DNA of 53,623 bases from Acinetobacter sp. WC-141 (GCF_000313935.1 NZ_AMSS01000046.1:1-53623), one strand, 5' to 3'. Shown: positions 8,245 to 15,684, counted from the stretch's first letter. Notes: generated from the letters alone by a model not told the origin. Numbers and translations: made by a program.

Positions 8245-8474
8245 TTAGCCGACTGTACCAAGTATAGGAATCATTTGTGGCCCAGTCATACGGGCTTTTC
8301 CAATAATTTCTACTAATTCATCATAAGTTAAATTAAAAGAATCTTCACTATCAAAAACATAGACCATATTTTTCCCACATCAATTCCGGTCGTGAGTGGC
8401 GAGCTCTGGGTGATTGTTGTTAAGACAGAAACATTATCTGAAAGTTTACTAGTACAAACGATAAAAACTTGCAT
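8245..8474 (-). pseudogene. Small gene split by a -1 frame change
   Basis: Two overlapping frames look like halves of one 76-residue product. The first half starts at 8474 (MQVFIVCTSKLSDNV) behind AGGAAG nine bases upstream and runs to a VGK at about codon 35. The second half, 8367-8245, encodes MVYVFDSEDSFNLTYDELVE and ends ILGTVG. They differ by -1. The joint is G-GGA-AAA in the zero frame, an exact X-XXY-YYZ slippery heptamer. Either a base was lost or gained in the A run, or the gene uses programmed -1 frameshifting. Read without a shift, the first frame gives a 48-residue protein with a short, unrelated tail ending at 8328. Function is unknown. Confidence 0.45.
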
Positions 8475-8580
8475 GGTAATCAGCTTCCTGTGCATCTTAT
8501 TGTCAGGGTGCACAGCTCATACTATCAACAACTATGTGAATGTGGGTATTTGTGTGAAAGCCCTCGAGGAGGGCCTATAG
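8473..8580 (+). CDS. Truncated lipoprotein ORF of repeat copy 3
   Basis: A 35-residue ORF whose sequence from FLCILLSGCTAH onward matches the lysis-cassette lipoprotein at 5395, including an intact lipobox. The basic N-terminus of the first copy is replaced by MVIS and no ribosome site precedes it. Its ATG overlaps the ATG of the opposing small gene (the shared CATG at 8472-8475). It may be a recombination remnant that is not translated. Confidence 0.3.
   Translation: MVISFLCILLSGCTAHTINNYVNVGICVKALEEGL
8488..8574 (+). repeat. Lipoprotein/terminator repeat, copy 3
   Basis: About 87 bp closely matching copy 1 from CTGTGCAT through the lipobox to the GTGAAAGCCCTC hairpin. Similarity ends abruptly at about 8488, where the sequence becomes the start of a minus-strand gene; this looks like a recombination joint. 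The hairpin GCCCTC-GAG-GAGGGC has no T run. Confidence 0.75.
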
Positions 8581-8582
8581 CT

Positions 8583-8702
8583 TTATGCTTTAATTTGAGG
8601 TTGAGGTGGTTGAGGACTTTTATCAATAATTAATTTATCGCCCTTTATTACTCTTACAGGCGGTGGTGGTGGTGGTGGTGGAATGTTTTGATTTTGACTC
8701 AT
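8583..8702 (-). CDS. Proline-rich small protein overlapping its neighbour
   Basis: A 39-residue ORF beginning MSQNQNI, then eight prolines, then VRVIKGDKLIID and a second proline/glutamine-rich tail (PQPPQPQIKA). The ATG lies inside the 3' end of the membrane-protein gene ending at 8635, in another frame, with AAGGGA six bases upstream. The overlap is 68 bp. The ribosome site and the balanced composition after the proline run argue that it is real. A polyproline II segment suggests a protein-binding adaptor, perhaps for the membrane protein encoded just before it. Translation through eight prolines would be expected to need EF-P. Confidence 0.55.
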   Translation of the reverse strand: MSQNQNIPPPPPPPPVRVIKGDKLIIDKSPQPPQPQIKA

Positions 8703-9255
8703 CGAATTTCCCTTCAAGTTTGTGACCAACATAAAATAAACTAACAATTAGTGTTAAGACTAAAATCGAGTAGGAGCTGCTTGCAATCTTAGTCAGCTTT
8801 GTTTGACGATCTACATTATTTAAATAATATGCTGAAGAGCATTCCGCATATTGTTTTATAAGATATAGATTAAATTGTTCCCTCACATATTTTTCAATTT
8901 CTTGCTGACTTGGTGGAGTGGCACTATTAGTTGTGAAATGATTTTCTAAAACTATTCTATATTGCTCCATTTCAATATTAGAATTTACTAATTTATCGTA
9001 TTTATGTTTTGAAATACCATAAAAATTAATAATAATCGCCACTAAATAGAATAAACAAAATATCCACAAGCCGACAACTAACGCAAGTTGAGTTTGTGAT
9101 AATTCTAATAAAGCATCAAACATTGTAAAATTTGCAGTTATGCAGGCTGTTATAAATACGGAAAATATAGCCATTCTCGTATATATTTTTTCTTTCATGT
9201 CAATTTGGAATAAATATTCAGCTTTGTAAAGTTCTAATCTTTTTTCTAGGTCCAT
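8635..9255 (-). CDS. Unknown three-helix membrane protein
   Basis: A 206-residue protein. A short charged N-terminus is followed by two membrane helices (about residues 26-50 and 56-80), a cytoplasmic helical region of about 75 residues and a third membrane helix (about 158-180). The C-terminus ends in a threonine run encoded by the (GGT)6 tract. In another frame the same tract encodes the proline run of the overlapping small gene. I do not recognise the family. Two adjacent helices, a soluble coiled region and a last helix resemble membrane effectors in prophage exclusion loci, but no motif proves this. Start at 9255 has only a weak ribosome site. Confidence 0.6.
   Translation of the reverse strand: MDLEKRLELYKAEYLFQIDMKEKIYTRMAIFSVFITACITANFTMFDALLELSQTQLALVVGLWIFCLFYLVAIIINFYGISKHKYDKLVNSNIEMEQYRIVLENHFTTNSATPPSQQEIEKYVREQFNLYLIKQYAECSSAYYLNNVDRQTKLTKIASSSYSILVLTLIVSLFYVGHKLEGKFDESKSKHSTTTTTTACKSNKGR
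8662..8681. repeat. (GGT)6 triplet repeat in a dual-coding overlap
   Basis: Six GGT units followed by GG. On the minus strand the tract reads as threonine codons in the membrane-protein gene and as proline codons in the overlapping small gene. A change in unit number would alter both products without shifting either frame. Confidence 0.9.
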
Positions 9256-9295
9256 TTTAATACTACTCTTTTAGTCCTTGATTATTATATTTGTT

Positions 9296-10594
9296 TTAAT
9301 TTCTTATTACTAATAATTCATCCCATCTAAATGGATTTCTGCTTAATTTATCCCGCGACATTGACCAGTTCCGATTGGGTATAAAGCAAGGTCCGACACT
9401 AATTTTTTTCTTTCCAAACTTACTATGGATACCATCCATAGCTTTCATCAAACATTCCTTTTTCTCTATGTGCTCAAAGTCGGTTAATAGGTCATAAGTA
9501 TGGCCAGACTTTGGCTCTAAACATGTCAGCACTACACCGCATTTCTTATATTTAATTCCTTCATTATAGATTTCGTTCAACATCCTTGTCGCTGCTTTGA
9601 CAAAATCTACTGCGCAGTCAGTCGGTTCTGAAAAAGAGCCTGTAATAGACTTATTGTAAAAGGGCACATTCGGATCGAAAGGGTTTGACTGAACAAAAGC
9701 AATCATACATCCACACAAAAGCCCTTCATCTCTCAACCGCTTACATGCATCTTGAGCATACATTGAGATAGCTTCTTTTAGATCCGTTAGTTCAGTTACG
9801 CGACCACCGAAAGACCGGCTTGCAACTATTTGCTTTTTTGAGGGAGGGGTATGCTCGATCTCGATGCATGAGATGCCTTGTAATTCGTAAATAGTGCGAG
9901 CCATAACAATCGAGAATTTTTTCTGCATCTCGCGAGGTTCAGCACAAGCTAAATCGAGCACAGTATTAATTCCCATCAATTGAAGCTTTTTTGAATGCTT
10001 ACGACCGACACCCCATACTTCCGAAACATCAATTAATGAGAAATAATATTCTTTGTTGCACGGATCCATTGATACCAGATCGCACACACTGTTAAAGCCG
10101 AGATTCTTTTTAGCTATATGGTTAGCTATCTTTGATTCAGTTTTACTTCTGCCGATTCCCACGCATACTGGCAATCCTAACCACTTCCAAATTTGTTGGC
10201 GCATTTGTTGACCAACTTTTTCTAAGTCAAAGTTCTTTTCATAAGCTGAGAAATCAACAAAACACTCATCAATTGAGTACGGTTCAACTTCATCAGCGGT
10301 TACGTACGAGCTCAGAATCTTATGAAAACGTCTCGACATTTCTGCATACATTGCATAATTGCTTGATAGCACTAATACATTATGTTGCTGAACAATATCT
10401 TTAACTTGAAAAAGTGGAACACCCATTTTAATGCCTAGCGCTTTTGATTCATTGCTGCGAGCAACGGCGCACCCATCGTTATTGCTGAGAACAATCACAG
10501 GTTTATCATTCAAACTAGGATCAAAGACTCTCTCACATGAAACGTACATGTTATTCACATCGATGAGGAAGAAGACTTTGTTTTCATGTTTCAT
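9296..10594 (-). CDS. umuC: DNA polymerase V catalytic subunit UmuC
   Basis: A 432-residue Y-family translesion polymerase. Catalytic acidic residues are visible at Asp12 ([13 protein letters not shown]) and Asp109-Glu110 ([10 protein letters not shown]), followed by the helix-hairpin-helix region ([17 protein letters not shown]), the little finger ([12 protein letters not shown]) and the UmuC C-terminal domain ([19 protein letters not shown]). Length matches full UmuC. It lies 3 bp after umuD, so the two are co-transcribed from the operator-controlled promoter upstream of umuD. With processed UmuD it would copy past lesions during DNA damage, when the prophage may also induce. Being prophage-borne, it is probably additional to a chromosomal copy. 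Confidence 0.93.
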   Translation of the reverse strand: MKHENKVFFLIDVNNMYVSCERVFDPSLNDKPVIVLSNNDGCAVARSNESKALGIKMGVPLFQVKDIVQQHNVLVLSSNYAMYAEMSRRFHKILSSYVTADEVEPYSIDECFVDFSAYEKNFDLEKVGQQMRQQIWKWLGLPVCVGIGRSKTESKIANHIAKKNLGFNSVCDLVSMDPCNKEYYFSLIDVSEVWGVGRKHSKKLQLMGINTVLDLACAEPREMQKKFSIVMARTIYELQGISCIEIEHTPPSKKQIVASRSFGGRVTELTDLKEAISMYAQDACKRLRDEGLLCGCMIAFVQSNPFDPNVPFYNKSITGSFSEPTDCAVDFVKAATRMLNEIYNEGIKYKKCGVVLTCLEPKSGHTYDLLTDFEHIEKKECLMKAMDGIHSKFGKKKISVGPCFIPNRNWSMSRDKLSRNPFRWDELLVIRN

Positions 10595-10597
10595 GAT

Positions 10598-11092
10598 TTA
10601 ATGTCGTGTCATTTTAATGATATGAGTGACAACGCCCCAGATAATTAGTTCTTGTCCTTCTTGTAGGTAGATATTTTTATATTCTGGATTTTCTGCTTTG
10701 AGCCATTTCCTAGACTCTTCAATCATTAACCGCTTAACAGTAAAATCATTATCGATTAGTGCCACGACAATATCGCCGTGTTTTGCATCGAGACTGCGAT
10801 CGACAATTAGTTCATCATCAATATCAATCCCAGCATTAAGCATCGAGAGCGAAGCAGCTTTCACAATAAACGTAGCGGTTTCATTTTTTATTAAGTGCTC
10901 GTTCATATCGAGCGCTTTGTCTATATAGTCTTGTGCAGGAGAGGGGAAGCCAGCGGAAATTTTTTCTAGAGCGTAAGGGACAAGCAGGTGAGTTGATGGT
11001 ACAACTTGCTTGATTAATAAGGCTTCAGATAAAACAGCACCTTGTGTGAGGTACGGTTTTATCTGGATAATGGATGGTGCAATTTCGCTCAT
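10598..11092 (-). CDS. umuD: UmuD-like self-cleaving peptidase
   Basis: A 164-residue LexA/UmuD-family protein. The cleavage pair Ala47-Gly48 (ISAGFPSPA), nucleophile Ser83 and general base Lys120 are spaced 36 and 37 residues apart, matching E. coli UmuD (Cys24-Gly25, Ser60, Lys97). The GDSM motif is changed to SLSM. The arm before the cleavage site is about 23 residues longer than in E. coli but shorter than in the Acinetobacter repressor UmuDAb, and shows no obvious DNA-binding domain. The start at 11092 has AGGGG seven bases before it. An earlier ATG at 11128 would overlap the operator. After cleavage it should activate UmuC. Confidence 0.9.
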   Translation of the reverse strand: MSEIAPSIIQIKPYLTQGAVLSEALLIKQVVPSTHLLVPYALEKISAGFPSPAQDYIDKALDMNEHLIKNETATFIVKAASLSMLNAGIDIDDELIVDRSLDAKHGDIVVALIDNDFTVKRLMIEESRKWLKAENPEYKNIYLQEGQELIIWGVVTHIIKMTRH

Positions 11093-11106
11093 GGAATATC
11101 CCCTAA

Positions 11107-11129
11107 CTTGAATTTGTAACATATTCAAG
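11107..11129 (-). promoter_or_regulatory. UmuDAb/DdrR-type SOS operator
   Basis: A 23 bp palindrome with arms CTTGAAT and ATTCAAG around a GTTAC-containing centre, 14 bp before the umuD start and just downstream of a -10 box. It closely matches the palindrome known in front of umuDAb-ddrR and several umuDC operons in Acinetobacter (TTGAA and TTCAA arms with a central GTAAC). Binding by UmuDAb with DdrR is inferred from that match. Confidence 0.75.
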
Positions 11130-11159
11130 ATGATATGCTAGAGCTTAGTTAAATTTCAA
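11130..11159 (-). promoter_or_regulatory. umuDC promoter
   Basis: On the minus strand TTGAAA (11154-11159), an 18 bp spacer and TATCAT (11130-11135). The predicted start of transcription falls inside the adjacent operator palindrome, so a bound repressor would block it. Confidence 0.6.
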
Positions 11160-11207
11160 ATTTAAAAAGTTGTGGATAAATAATGACTAGTCGTAACTTG
11201 TCGCACA

Positions 11208-11852
11208 TTATTGTGCATTTGGTCGGAATTTCTTCAATTCTGATCTAGGTTGTGCTACGAACTCATCTAATGGCATATCTAAGAAAAACTCCTTAGCTTC
11301 TTCATGCTTACAGTGCAGCCAGTCATCTCTTAGTTCTGGTGGAATAACAATAATAGAGCGCTTTTCATCAGTAGGAGCATGAAATTGCTTCATGAAAGGG
11401 TGGTGGTCAGAATTAATTGTGAGCATGCTCATAGATCTGATTTCTTCGCCGCCGACTACTGCATATTCATAAATGCCAGCAATGGTAAAAGGCATTTCAT
11501 CCTTGCGATAAATTCCCCACCATTCTGGCTTATTGTTAATGTACTTCGGTTCAAAAATTACATCAGCAGGAATTAAACAGAATTGGTTTTTCTTCCAAGC
11601 ATTACGGAAACTAGGTTTTTCGTGAACTGTTTCCGTTCTGGCGTTGTATGTGTTATGAACTTTTTTAAGTTCCTTAACCCATGGAGCAACTAATCCAAAG
11701 TGTGCTAATCGCCATTCCATTTGATCCTTTTTAGAGAATAAAAGGGGAGCTTCATAGTTAGGGTAGATATGAGATTTATATTCAAATGTTGGCTCAAACA
11801 GATCCAATAAATGAATTCTATCTTTAGCAATTGGTTCATAGTTTGAGCACAT
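11208..11852 (-). CDS. SRAP (YedK/HMCES-type) abasic-site protein
   Basis: A 214-residue SRAP protein. Starting at the ATG at 11852 puts Cys directly after the initiator Met (MCSNYEP). This is required because that Cys becomes the N-terminal residue that crosslinks to abasic sites in single-stranded DNA. GAGG lies six bases before this ATG; the in-frame TTG upstream would bury the Cys. Other family residues are visible: the Asn of YNARTET, the Glu of IFEPKY and the His of HAPTDEKR. It lies upstream of umuDC on the same strand, with its own 5' region, making a phage-borne DNA-damage tolerance block. Confidence 0.88.
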   Translation of the reverse strand: MCSNYEPIAKDRIHLLDLFEPTFEYKSHIYPNYEAPLLFSKKDQMEWRLAHFGLVAPWVKELKKVHNTYNARTETVHEKPSFRNAWKKNQFCLIPADVIFEPKYINNKPEWWGIYRKDEMPFTIAGIYEYAVVGGEEIRSMSMLTINSDHHPFMKQFHAPTDEKRSIIVIPPELRDDWLHCKHEEAKEFFLDMPLDEFVAQPRSELKKFRPNAQ

Positions 11853-11913
11853 AAGGAACCTCAATAAAATCTTAAAATAAAAAATTATTAGTTCTTTAAA
11901 TCAATATATAAGT

Positions 11914-12771
11914 TTATTTCTCATCTTTGTCTATTAGATTTACAAAGCTTTCACCTTTCAAAATTAGGAAATCTTCTTTGTGGTTTTTTTCAGTAATTTT
12001 AATAAAAATATATTTACCATTGTAATACTCAATTTTCAGATCATGAGATATCTGGAATGTTGATTGTATTTTGTTTAAAAAAATTTCTTCATTTTTTGTT
12101 TGTGGGAGAGTGTTTATTTTGGAGTAAATAATAAATATCTTAAATAATATAAAAAATATAACTAAAATTGTTAATAGACTAAGAATCAATAAAACAAAAA
12201 AATTAAAATTTAAATTATTAAAATAATTATCTATCGCAATTTGCCGTTCAGTCTTTGTTGGTTTGTTATTGTCGCTAAAGTTTCTTAATATATATAATAT
12301 CGTGATAATTGATAATATTTCGTAAAAGTAATATAGAGAGAAGAGTTCAGCTACAAATTGTATTATAGTGAATAAAAATGGTGTGGTTTCCTTAAATATA
12401 GGTTCTATTAAATAAATGTAAATAATGCAAACTCCAAGAATAAGTAAAACTACAAATCTATTTCTTATATTATATATAATGTTTTTAAAACTCCATCCGT
12501 ATTTAATTTTCATATCAAAATTATAGTATTTGTAAATAACTAAATAACATAAGAAACTAAATGAAATTATAAAAGAAATAAATAATCCATCAGGAATAAC
12601 TTGCTCAACTGCAAAAAAACGTACAAAAGATGGGTCAATTGAATAAAGTTTAAAAATTTGAAATATACCACCTAGTAAGGCAGGTATAAAAACTATAATA
12701 CTCCAATGTTCTTTATAGAAATCCATCTCCTTCCAAAATGGTTTCTTTTTTTGGGGTTCTAAACTAAACAT
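11914..12771 (-). CDS. Unknown multi-span membrane protein
   Basis: A 285-residue, very AT-rich gene encoding about five hydrophobic segments (near residues 24-42, 63-82, 106-124, 131-162 and 192-216). A soluble C-terminal tail of about 65 residues (ISHDLKIEYYNGKYIFIKITEKNHKEDF) looks like a small beta domain. I do not recognise the family. It follows the 257-residue gene after 28 bp on the same strand, next to the integrase, where prophages commonly carry lysogenic cargo. A two-component exclusion or abortive-infection pair (soluble sensor and membrane effector) is a hypothesis only. Confidence 0.6.
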   Translation of the reverse strand: MFSLEPQKKKPFWKEMDFYKEHWSIIVFIPALLGGIFQIFKLYSIDPSFVRFFAVEQVIPDGLFISFIISFSFLCYLVIYKYYNFDMKIKYGWSFKNIIYNIRNRFVVLLILGVCIIYIYLIEPIFKETTPFLFTIIQFVAELFSLYYFYEILSIITILYILRNFSDNNKPTKTERQIAIDNYFNNLNFNFFVLLILSLLTILVIFFILFKIFIIYSKINTLPQTKNEEIFLNKIQSTFQISHDLKIEYYNGKYIFIKITEKNHKEDFLILKGESFVNLIDKDEK

Positions 12772-12799
12772 AAATCTCCATAAAGTAAAATATTTGATT

Positions 12800-13573
12800 C
12801 TAGATTTCGTGCACTAAACTATCAGTATCGATATATTTTGGTAATTTAATTACTTCCTCAATATTTTCAAATGGGATATTCTGACCCCGTCCTACATCAT
12901 CACCAGGTTCTATACTTTTATCTAATAAACACATCCAATAAGTAAGCAAATAATGATCAATATACTTCGTAGGTTTTTCTACCCAGAATTTAACAACAGT
13001 TGGATGTAATTTTTCGATTAAATCACTATAAATTGGTGAATTATGGGCGACATCGTAAAAAATTTCTGAAAGATTTAAAAATGATCTTTGTTCTGTAAGT
13101 GCGCATGCATCTTCTTTACGATAAAAACCAAATGGACCCAAAGAGGTAGTACCGGTGCTATAATATAGAGGGCCATGTTTCTGTGAATCTTTTGCTAACA
13201 TCTGGCTTTCATAATCTGAAATACCTAAATCAGGATACTGTGAATGTATATTAGCAACAAAATTAACAATACCATCCTTAGAATTTAAAAGTCCTTTTGA
13301 AAACCATTCTTTAGTACCATCAGAACCAGTTCGATGATAAAAAAATATCTTAAAAACAGGATTTGAAATATCTAATGGGTCCGATCCCAAACACGCAATA
13401 ATTCCCATTAAAAAATAAGTTTGATGATGACTTTCCTGATATTCTCTATAAACTATTTTTAATTTTCTCCATTTAGAACGAATATGTTCCTTAGTTGTTT
13501 GGTAATATCTCGCGAGCGTATTTAATGCATCTTCATCATCATCATAGCTGAATATAAATAGTTCATCGGACAT
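12800..13573 (-). CDS. Unknown soluble protein next to integrase
   Basis: A 257-residue protein without a recognised family. It opens with an acidic strand (FIFSYDDDEDALNTLARYY), then a helix rich in basic residues (KEHIRSKWRKLKIVYREY) and a conserved-looking STGTTSLGPFGFYRKEDA around residue 140. The ATG at 13573 is preferred, with GGGG nine bases upstream; the in-frame TTG at 13588 is less likely. It is the first gene of the two-gene unit with the membrane protein downstream. The early YYQTTKEHIRSKWR segment might bind DNA (helix-turn-helix-like), but this is weak. Confidence 0.55.
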   Translation of the reverse strand: MSDELFIFSYDDDEDALNTLARYYQTTKEHIRSKWRKLKIVYREYQESHHQTYFLMGIIACLGSDPLDISNPVFKIFFYHRTGSDGTKEWFSKGLLNSKDGIVNFVANIHSQYPDLGISDYESQMLAKDSQKHGPLYYSTGTTSLGPFGFYRKEDACALTEQRSFLNLSEIFYDVAHNSPIYSDLIEKLHPTVVKFWVEKPTKYIDHYLLTYWMCLLDKSIEPGDDVGRGQNIPFENIEEVIKLPKYIDTDSLVHEI

Positions 13574-13679
13574 AAAGTTTAACCCCAAAAGTTAATAATT
13601 CTAAAGCATTCTTAATTAAAAATCTTAATGTATCGTTTTATCTACACGATCAGTCCATGATAGCATCATCATAAATCGA

Positions 13680-13805
13680 TTAACTTCGAGACATACTTAC
13701 AATAATATAATTATTTCTCAAACCCAATGACCAACCGATTTCTTTATAGAATGGTTCCCCATACTTAATTGTATGTTCGATATAAAAGTAAACCCAATCT
13801 TTCAT
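13680..13805 (-). CDS. Possible 41-residue ORF
   Basis: A small ORF on the integrase strand with an ordinary composition (starts MKDWVYFYIEHTIKYGE, ends VSMSRS) and a weak GAGA site nine bases before the ATG. It fills part of the 290 bp gap between the integrase and the cassette. It may be a small phage protein or chance; nothing identifies its function. Confidence 0.35.
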   Translation of the reverse strand: MKDWVYFYIEHTIKYGEPFYKEIGWSLGLRNNYIIVSMSRS

Positions 13806-13866
13806 TTGCTAATTCTCAATTTTTTAGTAAGTAATTTAATATTTAGGACCATCGTAATCAGCCCAA

Positions 13867-15219
13867 CTATTCAGAATATTTGCTTATAATAATATTGTTA
13901 TGCTCAATCCATTTATCTTTCATATTCCTTATTGATTTTTGTTCAAAGTAGATTCTGTTTTTTATCAAAGCTTTTGAAATGTCAGATAACACAACGTTTT
14001 CAATCATATTCATAGCTTTACGAAGATCATCAAATGTCACTTGAACATACCCATCAGTTACATCATTATCATCATCACTGACTGTGTGATTAATCAGCTT
14101 TTTAATTGTGTAACTACCAATCGCTAGACTATTTGCGATTGTTCCGAAGGTTCTCCGCAAGTCATGAAATGTAAATTCAATACCAGTTGCTTCAGTTATC
14201 GTATAACGGGCTTCACGTTTATCAACGATATGTGAATCAAGCGTATCACCAGCGAAAACGTATTTATTATTGCCAGCAAGTTTTTTTCGCTCTGCCAATA
14301 TATACCAAAGCATTTCTCCCATAGGCAGGAGAAGGTCTTCATGATTTTTTGGGTCCTGAATTTTTAAAGTTCCATATTTTAAGTCAACATTTGCCCATTC
14401 CAGTGTTTCACCTTCTTCTCTGCGGAATCCAGTAAGGATCAATAGGAGTAAGAAGTCCTGATTTGTGTACGCGCGATGATTTAAATTTTGGTTGCCTGCC
14501 CACCAAGTTGTACACACAGCAAGTGACCAGTCATGTATCTGGTCTGCTCGAATATACCCCTTACGGCGTTTAATCTTGTTCCATTTCTTCTCTTTATAAA
14601 TAACCCCAACAGGGCTTTTTTCTGTGATAATTTTTTCATCATTATCGTTATATAGAATTGAGGCATGGAAGTTGTAGACCGCTGATAAAAACTTCATTGC
14701 AAGATTTGCCTGCGCTAAACTTCGCTCAGATAAATCCATATGCTTGTTTAAAGTCATTCTCTGAGAAATTTCAGTAATTTTGATGTTTTTCCAATCTTTA
14801 AAATAATCATTGGCACATCGGTCATAAGCATCAATCGTATTAGCACTTAGCTTTTTTTTACTTTTGTAGACTTCATAGGCTTGTTCAAGCGTTGGAATTA
14901 GTTCGTTTGCTTCTTTTTCGGATTTAAAGTCATTCTTTAATTGTCTTTTCTGAGCAACAGGATCAATGCCTTGATGCATCATTAGCAATATTTTTTTAGC
15001 TTCAGTACGTGCTTGCTCAAGAGTATAAACGCCATGTTTACCAATGGACTTCCTTTTGTTTCGACCATCGGGCATTCTCGTTTCAACAAAATAGGTTTTC
15101 GACTTTGTTGCAATTAAACCAAAACCAATAGTAACTGAGTCACGATAAAATTTAGTTCCCGTTTCTTCGAGCGGGATGTTGTCGATAAATGTTTTTGTAA
15201 GTTTATATCTTTGGGTCAT
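13867..15219 (-). CDS. int: Tyrosine integrase of the prophage (P4 type)
   Basis: A 450-residue phage integrase. The N-terminal DUF4102-type arm-binding domain (residues about 1-90) is followed by a SAM-like core-binding domain and a catalytic domain with Arg266 (TGFRREEG), a Lys near 291, His352-x-x-Arg355 (FHDLRRTFGT), His378 (INHT) and the tyrosine nucleophile Tyr391 (DGYVQVTF). The complete set suggests an active recombinase. It catalyses site-specific insertion and, with an excisionase not visible here, excision. Its 5' end faces the 6S RNA gene about 150 bp away, the usual arrangement of P4-type integrases at the 3' end of an RNA gene. Confidence 0.92.
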   Translation of the reverse strand: MTQRYKLTKTFIDNIPLEETGTKFYRDSVTIGFGLIATKSKTYFVETRMPDGRNKRKSIGKHGVYTLEQARTEAKKILLMMHQGIDPVAQKRQLKNDFKSEKEANELIPTLEQAYEVYKSKKKLSANTIDAYDRCANDYFKDWKNIKITEISQRMTLNKHMDLSERSLAQANLAMKFLSAVYNFHASILYNDNDEKIITEKSPVGVIYKEKKWNKIKRRKGYIRADQIHDWSLAVCTTWWAGNQNLNHRAYTNQDFLLLLILTGFRREEGETLEWANVDLKYGTLKIQDPKNHEDLLLPMGEMLWYILAERKKLAGNNKYVFAGDTLDSHIVDKREARYTITEATGIEFTFHDLRRTFGTIANSLAIGSYTIKKLINHTVSDDDNDVTDGYVQVTFDDLRKAMNMIENVVLSDISKALIKNRIYFEQKSIRNMKDKWIEHNNIIISKYSE

Positions 15220-15370
15220 GATGACTTAAAAAGTACGAAACGATACGCAGCAATATACCACAATATTTCTGGAGCCTACTATAAGCCTATTTTTGATTGA
15301 TTTGATTGAAAATAATAGGTTTTTAAATTGATGAATCTTGTCTTAAGTTATTGTTTTTATAATTAAATAA
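15220..15370. other. Probable prophage attachment region
   Basis: AT-rich, gene-free stretch between the integrase start and the end of the 6S RNA gene. One attachment site should lie here or within the ssrS 3' end, because the phage block begins with int and the core chromosome begins with ssrS-zapA. The core sequence cannot be fixed, since the other end of the prophage is outside the window. Confidence 0.5.
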
Positions 15371-15551
15371 ATGCTCCGAAGATGCCGCTGCATGTGTCGT
15401 TACCCTGAACCCGATGAGTTCAAGGTGGAGGCGACGTATACTTGCTGGGTTTCCTACACGAAGGTAGGCATACACTCTAAATATACAGAACACATCCATA
15501 AGTTTAAGTATCGGCAGGGGAATAGACCCGCTGGCGAACATCCCAGAGACA
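15371..15551 (-). ncRNA. ssrS: 6S RNA
   Basis: About 181 nt RNA that binds the sigma70 RNA polymerase holoenzyme and lowers transcription in stationary phase. On the minus strand it shows both conserved arms. The 5' part carries CTCTGGGATGTTCGC followed by CAGCGGGT and CCCCTG. The 3' part carries CACCTTGAACTCATCGGGTT, CAGGGTAACGACAC and GCGGCATCTTCGGAG, very close to the E. coli 6S arms. The position downstream of zapA on the same strand matches the usual zapA-ssrS order. In E. coli the next gene is ygfA; here the prophage integrase follows, so ygfA, if present, has been moved to the far side of the prophage. Confidence 0.9.
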
Positions 15552-15556
15552 GTTTA

Positions 15557-15584
15557 AGTATAACTGATCTGACCATGTTCGCAA
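15557..15584 (-). promoter_or_regulatory. ssrS promoter
   Basis: TTGCGA (15579-15584), a 16 bp spacer and TATACT (15557-15562) on the minus strand. The predicted transcript start near 15550 agrees with the 5' end of the 6S fold. Confidence 0.65.
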
Positions 15585-15684
15585 TCACCTAAACCTCTGG
15601 AACTGTAAACTTAGTTTGCGTTTGATGAAGCTTTGTACATTCGTAAGCATAAAATCATAGGCAATTGCGCTAGATAGCCTCAAT

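Noticed and set aside
10698..10928. Serine-rich open frame on the plus strand within umuD
   Set aside because: Antisense to a gene with all catalytic residues; serine richness is typical of frames opposite coding DNA in AT-rich genomes.
15371..15592. A 73-codon open frame on the plus strand opposite the 6S RNA
   Set aside because: It lies on the strand complementary to clear 6S RNA arms, its composition is unusual and it has no ribosome site. It is a chance frame.
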